Of a stretch of 9,964 bases of DNA, positions 6,019-9,964 are shown piece by piece. The notes under the pieces are model-generated. The model was not told the DNA's origin. It made no database searches and was given only the letters and a program-made list of their open reading frames with translations. Position numbers and translations under genes: made by a program. Numbering within the stretch: position 1 is the stretch's first letter; each line of letters begins with the position of its first letter. Source of the stretch: Anaeroglomus sp964550565 (GTDB taxonomy: Bacteria; Planctomycetota; Phycisphaerae; Sedimentisphaerales; Anaerohalosphaeraceae); the NCBI GenBank assembly GCA_964550565.1, contig CAZKAI010000137.1, forward strand, positions 1 through 9,964. The letters run 5' to 3'.

Positions 6019-7449
6019 ATGAACACACTGAAACGATGTTTGGGAATGGTATTGATGGTTGCAGTATTAAGCCCGATGGTATCGGCTGCCGAAGACAACG
6101 GCATTGAAACGCTGCGAAAGACATCCAAGGCGTTTACCGAGGTCGCCAAAAAAGCGGTCCCGGCCGTCGTTGCCGTTCAGGTCGAGCAGGAAGTCCAATC
6201 GGATATGGATATGTTTGGCAATTCGCCATTTGATGATGAATTTTTCCGCCGGTTTTTCGGCCCCCGTTCTTCGCCCCGTAATTCAGAACCCCGTATTCGC
6301 AGAGGGCAGGGCTCCGGCTTTATCATTTCCGCCGACGGCTACATCCTGACCAATAATCATGTCGTGGATAGTGCTGATAAAATCACAGTTGTCATGAAAG
6401 ATGGCCGAAAACTTGATGCCAAAGTCATCGGTACCGACCCGGATTCCGACGTCGCGGTCATTAAAGTCGAAGGCAAGGATTTTCCCGCAATTGAACTGGG
6501 GGATTCCGACAGCCTTGAAATCGGTGAATGGGTGATCGCAGTCGGCAACCCGTTTGGTCTTGCTGAAACCGTAACCGTCGGTGTGGTCAGCGCCAAGGGG
6601 CGCCAGGTCGGCATCACCGAAGGCGGATACGAAGACTTTATCCAGACCGATGCCGCCATCAACCCCGGCAACTCCGGCGGTCCGCTGCTGAATCTCGACG
6701 GCAAGGCCATCGGTATTAATTCCGCGATTATCAGCCAGTCGGGTGGCTACATGGGTATCGGCCTGGCCATTCCCATCAATATGGCCAGCGCCGTCAAGGA
6801 ACAGCTCATTTCCGGAGGCAAGGTCGTTCGCGGCTATGTGGGTATTACCATGAATCCCGAAGGCCTGACCCCCGAACTGGCCGAATCGTTCGGCTATAAA
6901 GGGGAAGGCGGCGTCCTGGTGACCGAAGTGCTGGAAGAATCTCCCGCATCGAAGGCCGGCCTCAAGCAGGGCGATATCATCACCCAGCTTAATGGCAAGT
7001 CTGTCTCCGGCAACGATTACTTCCGCAACACCGTGTCGCTGATGGCCCCCGGAACCAAAATTAAACTGACGGTCTTCCGCGATGGCAAAGAGAAAAATAT
7101 CACGGTGGAAGTGGCCTCTCTGTCGGAAAGCAAAATGTCCACCAAGACCTCTGAAATCGGCACGAAATTAGGTTTGTCGGTGGTGCCGGTGGATTCGGAT
7201 GTGGCCCGCCAGTTGGGCGCCAAAGGCGATCAGGGCGTGGTCGTGGCTGAAGTTACTCCGCGAACCCCCGCTCAGAGGGCAGGCATCCGTCCGGGAATGA
7301 TTATCCTTAGTGTCAACCAGGTGTATGTCAATTCCGTGGGTGAGTTTAACGAGGCTCTCAAGGAAACCGAGGAAACCCGCAGTGCCCGCCTGCTGATCAA
7401 GACTGGCCGCATGGCTCAGTATGTGCTATTGAAACTGGAAGACAAATAA
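6019..7449 (+). CDS. htrA: Do/HtrA-family periplasmic serine protease (DegP/DegQ/MucD type)
   Basis: This 476-residue exported protease degrades or refolds damaged envelope proteins. Its signal peptide (core about 8-19) ends near VSA|A, residue 23. A trypsin-like domain follows with the full triad: His114 in TNNHVV, Asp144 in DSDVAVIK and Ser219 in NPGNSGGPL. PDZ1 spans about 271-360 (RGYVGITMNP ... SPASKAGLKQGDIITQLNG) and PDZ2 about 382-470 (LGLSVVP ... TPAQRAGIRPGMIILSVNQ). This is the usual two-PDZ layout of the Do family. The start at 6019 is chosen over the in-frame ATG at 5959. It has AAAGGA six bases upstream and begins the signal peptide directly (MNTLKRCLGM), whereas the longer form would add 20 residues before it. 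The gene stands alone between two terminators after a long leader, which suggests its own regulation. Confidence 0.94.
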   Translation: MNTLKRCLGMVLMVAVLSPMVSAAEDNGIETLRKTSKAFTEVAKKAVPAVVAVQVEQEVQSDMDMFGNSPFDDEFFRRFFGPRSSPRNSEPRIRRGQGSGFIISADGYILTNNHVVDSADKITVVMKDGRKLDAKVIGTDPDSDVAVIKVEGKDFPAIELGDSDSLEIGEWVIAVGNPFGLAETVTVGVVSAKGRQVGITEGGYEDFIQTDAAINPGNSGGPLLNLDGKAIGINSAIISQSGGYMGIGLAIPINMASAVKEQLISGGKVVRGYVGITMNPEGLTPELAESFGYKGEGGVLVTEVLEESPASKAGLKQGDIITQLNGKSVSGNDYFRNTVSLMAPGTKIKLTVFRDGKEKNITVEVASLSESKMSTKTSEIGTKLGLSVVPVDSDVARQLGAKGDQGVVVAEVTPRTPAQRAGIRPGMIILSVNQVYVNSVGEFNEALKETEETRSARLLIKTGRMAQYVLLKLEDK

Positions 7450-7474
7450 ACAATATCTAATTGTGATTGAAGAT

Positions 7475-7507
7475 AAAAGCTCCGTCAGGGATGGCGGGGC
7501 TTTTTTT
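7475..7507 (+). terminator. Rho-independent terminator of htrA, possibly bidirectional
   Basis: AGCTCCGTC (7478-7486) pairs with GGCGGGGCT (7493-7501), including two G-U pairs, with a 6-base loop, and runs into seven T (7501-7507). Four A at 7475-7478 give a short T-tail on the other strand, so it could also stop dnaA transcripts arriving from the right. Confidence 0.85.
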
Positions 7508-7517
7508 ATGGATGTAG

Positions 7518-7621
7518 ATACCCAACGGGTATGATTATTCCGCGAGCAAATGAAGCAAGTGGTTAAAGCAACTGGACTTAGCCGCGCCGAACCGAAAAAT
7601 TTCAAGTAGAATCAGTAAAAT
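7518..7621 (+). repeat. Intergenic repeat element, copy B (~105 bp)
   Basis: Second copy of the element at 2963-3068, in the same orientation. It starts with ATACCC-AAC-GGGTAT and shares the block GATTATTCCGCGAGCAAA, then CTTAGCCGCG, CGAACCG, TTCAAGTA and ATCAGTA with copy A. It lies 10 bases after the htrA terminator T-run and ends 5 bases before the dnaA stop codon, so it fills the convergent gap. Similarity to copy A ends sharply at both sides. Confidence 0.85.
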
Positions 7622-7626
7622 CGCCG

Positions 7627-8937
7627 TTACAGGCCGCGGGTAATATGTGAAGTCAGCTTGTCGATGCGCCCGCGAAAATCCGGCTCTGTCTTATACATCT
7701 GTTCGACCTTGGCGCAGGCGTGAAGCACCGTGGAGTGATCCCGCCCGCCCAGATGACCGCCGATTTCCTCCAGACTGTGCCGGGTCAGGGTGCGGGCCAG
7801 GTACATGCAGACCTGACGCGGCAGGGCAATGCTCTGGCTGCGTTTTTTACTCTGCAGGTCGGTGATGCGAATATCGAAGGCCTCCGCCACCGCCGCGATA
7901 ATATCCCCCAGTGACAGCGTTTTGGCTGATTCGCTTTCCTGATAGCCCAGCGCCTGCTTGGCCAGTTCCAGCGAGACGTCTTTCTGCGCGGTGCGGGCCG
8001 TGGCATAAATCACCGTCAACGCCCCCTCCAGTTCCCGGATATTGCTCTTGACATGCTCGGCAATCAGTTCGGCAACCCCGTCCGGCATCACCAGTCCGCG
8101 AAGGCTGGCCTTCTTTTTGACGATGGCGATGCGGGTTTCGTAGCTGGGAGCATCCAGCCGGGCAACCAGACCCCACTTGAAACGGCTGATGAGGCGGTCT
8201 TCCAGGGCTTGTAAATCCGCCGGGGCACTGTCGGCCGTCAGTACGATTTGCCGCTGGTTATTATACAGCGCATTAAAGGTATGGAAAAATTCTTCCTGAC
8301 TCTGCTCTCGTTCCCGCAAAAACTGAACATCATCAATAATCAGCACATCCACCGAACGGTAAAGGTTCTGAAAATCCGCCAGTTGTCCTTTTTCGATGGC
8401 GCTGATGAAACCGTTGACAAACGCCTCACAACTGAGAAATTGTACCGACAATCCCGCCTTATTCCGCAGGCTTTCATGACAGACCGCGTGCAGCAGATGG
8501 GTTTTGCCCAGGCCGGAATTGCCGTACAAAAACAGGGGATTGTAAATCGTCCCGGGATTCTGACTGATGGCGATGCAGCTTGCATGGGCCAGTCGATTGC
8601 ACGGCCCGACCACGAAACTCTCGAAGGTATAATCCGGATGCAGCTTAACCCCGCTTTGCACCATGGCCGGAACCACCGTGGCGGTACTGATGGGGCGAAA
8701 CTGCACACTGACCAGGTGGCCCGTGATATTCTGTGCGGCCTGGGTAAACGTCGATAGACACCGGTCCTGCAGATATTGCGCAGTCGCCGCGTCCGGACAG
8801 CCGATATGCAGAACCCCTCCGTCAAATTCCTCCACAACGAGGTCGTCAAACCACGTGCGGATATTGACGGGGTCCAGGGTCTTGGCCCGTTCCAAAATCG
8901 CTTCAAATAACTGACCGGATTCCTGTGTCTTTGCCAA
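7627..8937 (-). CDS. dnaA: Chromosomal replication initiator DnaA
   Basis: 436 residues. DnaA binds DnaA boxes at the origin, assembles as an ATP-bound filament and opens the duplex. Domain I (1-80) contains the NIRTWFDDL core. The linker (domain II) is very short, about 81-100. The AAA+ domain has Walker A GNSGLGKT (139-146), Walker B LIIDDVQF (199-206), the DRLISRF arginine finger R252 and sensor II R301 in NIRELEGAL. Domain IV ends with the DnaA signature GGRDHSTVLHA (397-407), which makes the base contacts. The only start that keeps all of domain I is TTG at 8937-8935. The nearest upstream ATG, at 8951-8949, is out of frame and meets TAG after two codons. The ribosome binding site is weak (GGA about 9 bases upstream). 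It converges with htrA. dnaN, recF and gyrB are not adjacent. Confidence 0.97.
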   Translation of the reverse strand: MAKTQESGQLFEAILERAKTLDPVNIRTWFDDLVVEEFDGGVLHIGCPDAATAQYLQDRCLSTFTQAAQNITGHLVSVQFRPISTATVVPAMVQSGVKLHPDYTFESFVVGPCNRLAHASCIAISQNPGTIYNPLFLYGNSGLGKTHLLHAVCHESLRNKAGLSVQFLSCEAFVNGFISAIEKGQLADFQNLYRSVDVLIIDDVQFLREREQSQEEFFHTFNALYNNQRQIVLTADSAPADLQALEDRLISRFKWGLVARLDAPSYETRIAIVKKKASLRGLVMPDGVAELIAEHVKSNIRELEGALTVIYATARTAQKDVSLELAKQALGYQESESAKTLSLGDIIAAVAEAFDIRITDLQSKKRSQSIALPRQVCMYLARTLTRHSLEEIGGHLGGRDHSTVLHACAKVEQMYKTEPDFRGRIDKLTSHITRGL

Positions 8938-9005
8938 CTTCGCTATTCCATGCGTTTTAGGTCTGTTTTAATACCTTCCAGCCGATAGAGTCAATCGGGA
9001 GAAAC

Positions 9006-9034
9006 AATCTACTCACAGACCGCGACCCTGTCAA
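9006..9034 (-). promoter_or_regulatory. Candidate promoter of dnaA
   Basis: On the minus strand a perfect TTGACA (9034-9029) is followed after exactly 17 bases by TAGATT (9011-9006; four of six consensus bases). The start point would be near 9000, with a leader of about 60 bases. A second, poorer pair, TTGACT (8994-8989) and TATTAA (8973-8968), has only 15 bases between the hexamers. Confidence 0.5.
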
Positions 9035-9080
9035 AAGAATTCCCCGCAGCCCGAACTTGCAGCAGGGCAGAGGATTTTTC

Positions 9081-9109
9081 TTGACCTGTAAGACGATGTG
9101 TATTACTAT
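9081..9109 (+). promoter_or_regulatory. Promoter of the arsR-permease operon
   Basis: TTGACC (9081-9086), then 17 bases, then TACTAT (9104-9109). The -10 overlaps the left arm of the inverted repeat at 9106-9129, the standard layout for a self-repressing promoter. Confidence 0.6.
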
Positions 9110-9129
9110 GTGAATAAATTGTCACATAG
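9106..9129. promoter_or_regulatory. ArsR/SmtB-type operator (perfect inverted repeat)
   Basis: CTATGTGA-N8-TCACATAG has perfect 8-base arms and an AT-rich centre. It lies 12 bases before the repressor ATG and covers the -10 and the expected start point. The AGGA ribosome binding site (9128-9131) overlaps its right edge. ArsR/SmtB dimers bind such AT-rich dyads and release them on metal binding, so autorepression is the natural inference. Confidence 0.7.
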
Positions 9130-9141
9130 GAATATTATGCC

Positions 9142-9462
9142 ATGGAAAAAGTAATCATCTACGAAAAACAGGCCAATGTCGCCAAGGCGATTGCCCACCC
9201 CCTGCGGATGGCCATTCTGGATTTTTTGCGGGATGGTCCCCAATGTGTCTGCGACATTGCCGATGCGGTCAAGTCCGAACGCTCCAACATCTCCAAGCAC
9301 TTGTCGATTATGGTGGCGGCCGGCGTGCTGGAATACCGCAAACAAGGCCTTCAGGTCATCTATAAGGTTCGCACACCGTGTATTTTACGGTTTGTGGATT
9401 GTCTGACCGAGGCCCTGAAAGAAAACGCCCTGCGGGAACAGAAACTGCTTAATGTAATTTAG
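9142..9462 (+). CDS. ArsR/SmtB-family metal(loid)-responsive repressor
   Basis: A 106-residue winged-helix repressor of normal family length. An N-terminal helix runs to AIAHPLRMAILDFLRDG (16-32). Next comes QCVCDIADAVKSERSNISKHLSIMVAAGVLEYRKQGLQVIYKV (34-76), which is the helix-turn-helix and wing. Cys35 and Cys37 form the CVC motif of the alpha-3 site used by ArsR and CadC for As(III)/Sb(III) or Cd/Pb. Cys80 and Cys87 near the C-terminus may add ligands. The real inducer cannot be read from sequence. The gene is preceded by its own promoter and operator, and the permease begins 20 bases after its stop. The ATG at 9142 fits the conserved N-terminus, although its AGGA is 10 bases away and an out-of-frame ATG lies between them at 9137. 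Confidence 0.92.
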   Translation: MEKVIIYEKQANVAKAIAHPLRMAILDFLRDGPQCVCDIADAVKSERSNISKHLSIMVAAGVLEYRKQGLQVIYKVRTPCILRFVDCLTEALKENALREQKLLNVI

Positions 9463-9482
9463 CTTTACTGGATATATCCGAT

Positions 9483-9964
9483 ATGAATTGGAAAGACCAT
9501 TGGAAAACGCTGGCGTGGATTATCGGGATATTTCTGGCCTGTTTTTATCTGCCCATCGGCACCCCGCGATTCGACAATGCCGTGATGGAATCCCTGCACT
9601 TAGTCAAATGGTACGCCCGGGAGCATGTCCTGCTGTGCCTCGTGCCGGCATTTTTCATTGCCGGGGCGATCTCCGTATTTGTCAGCCAGGCCTCGGTCAT
9701 GAAATATCTCGGTGCCCGGGCCAACAAAATCCTTGCCTATGGCGTGGCCTCTGTCTCCGGCACGATTCTGGCGGTCTGCTCCTGTACGATTCTGCCCCTG
9801 TTTGCAGGGATTTATCGCATGGGGGCGGGGCTTGGCCCGGCCTCGGCCTTCCTGTACTCCGGCCCGGCCATCAATATCCTGGCCATCATCCTGACCGCCC
9901 GCATTCTCGGCGTCGAACTGGGGATTGCCCGTGCTGTCGGTGCGATTGTATTCAGTATTGTCAT
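9483..9964 (+). CDS. Permease of the ArsP_1/DUF318 family (partial, runs off window)
   Basis: The first 160 residues are present and no stop is reached before the window ends. The protein is very hydrophobic, with membrane helices at about 9-26, 48-68, 84-110, 123-142 and 147-160. The family signature is AVCSCTILPLFAGI (97-110) with the CSC pair Cys99/Cys101 inside a membrane helix, followed by GLGPASAFLYSGPAINI (116-132). Related permeases export trivalent organoarsenicals (ArsP) or are annotated as Cu/Zn exporters. The CVC-type repressor just upstream favours a thiol-binding metal(loid) substrate, but the substrate is unproven. The start at 9483 has a weak TGGA about 10 bases upstream and the palindrome GGATATATCC (9470-9479) in the gap. 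Translation may be coupled to the repressor gene. Confidence 0.85.
   Translation, partial: MNWKDHWKTLAWIIGIFLACFYLPIGTPRFDNAVMESLHLVKWYAREHVLLCLVPAFFIAGAISVFVSQASVMKYLGARANKILAYGVASVSGTILAVCSCTILPLFAGIYRMGAGLGPASAFLYSGPAINILAIILTARILGVELGIARAVGAIVFSIV

Noticed and set aside
9109..9117. TTATTCACA (minus strand), a match to the DnaA box TTATNCACA
   Set aside because: It is a single site lying inside the perfect arsR operator dyad. No other boxes or AT-rich unwinding region were seen near dnaA, so it does not make an origin.
1..9964. CRISPR array, insertion sequence, prophage or rRNA
   Set aside because: No regularly spaced direct repeats, transposase, integrase or rRNA segments were seen. The only dispersed repeat is the 105-base element.

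Overview
The window looks like chromosomal DNA of a Gram-negative-type, outer-membrane-bearing bacterium. It is most likely a planctomycete, perhaps of the Phycisphaerae/Sedimentisphaerales side. That placement is an inference from protein style: a secreted PQQ-type propeller starting with a WPTWRGPGMNG-like motif, an LptE of the planctomycete type, and FtsH and HtrA variants. No rRNA is present to confirm it.

Layout. Positions 1-21 are the 3' end of a tRNA with no encoded CCA, followed by a small hairpin. Positions 294-1658 (+) encode a secreted PQQ-like beta-propeller protein, closed by a strong terminator at 1757-1784. A run of plus-strand envelope genes follows: a BamD-like TPR protein (1925-2959), the LPS-assembly lipoprotein LptE (3080-3580), the membrane AAA+ metalloprotease FtsH (3684-5654) and, after a terminator and a ~270-base leader, a Do/HtrA periplasmic protease with two PDZ domains (6019-7449). 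dnaA lies on the minus strand (7627-8937), convergent with htrA. Divergent from dnaA are a CVC-type ArsR/SmtB repressor (9142-9462) and a CSC-motif permease that runs off the right edge (9483 onward).

How the genes fit together. BamD-like, LptE, FtsH and HtrA all belong to building or quality control of the outer membrane and inner membrane/periplasm, and the propeller protein upstream is at least an exported envelope protein. The last two genes form a self-repressed metal(loid)-efflux module. A good -35/-10 pair overlaps a perfect inverted repeat in front of the repressor, and the permease starts 20 bases after it.

Most unusual content. An approximately 105-base intergenic repeat occurs twice in direct orientation (2963-3068 and 7518-7621), about 86% identical by hand alignment. 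It begins with a small ATACCC/GGGTAT palindrome and resembles no common element I know. One copy is wedged exactly between bamD-like and lptE, the other between htrA and dnaA. Other points to check are a terminator-like hairpin just before ftsH that leaves no room for a promoter, and a sigma-54-like site plus a 22-codon ORF in the htrA leader.
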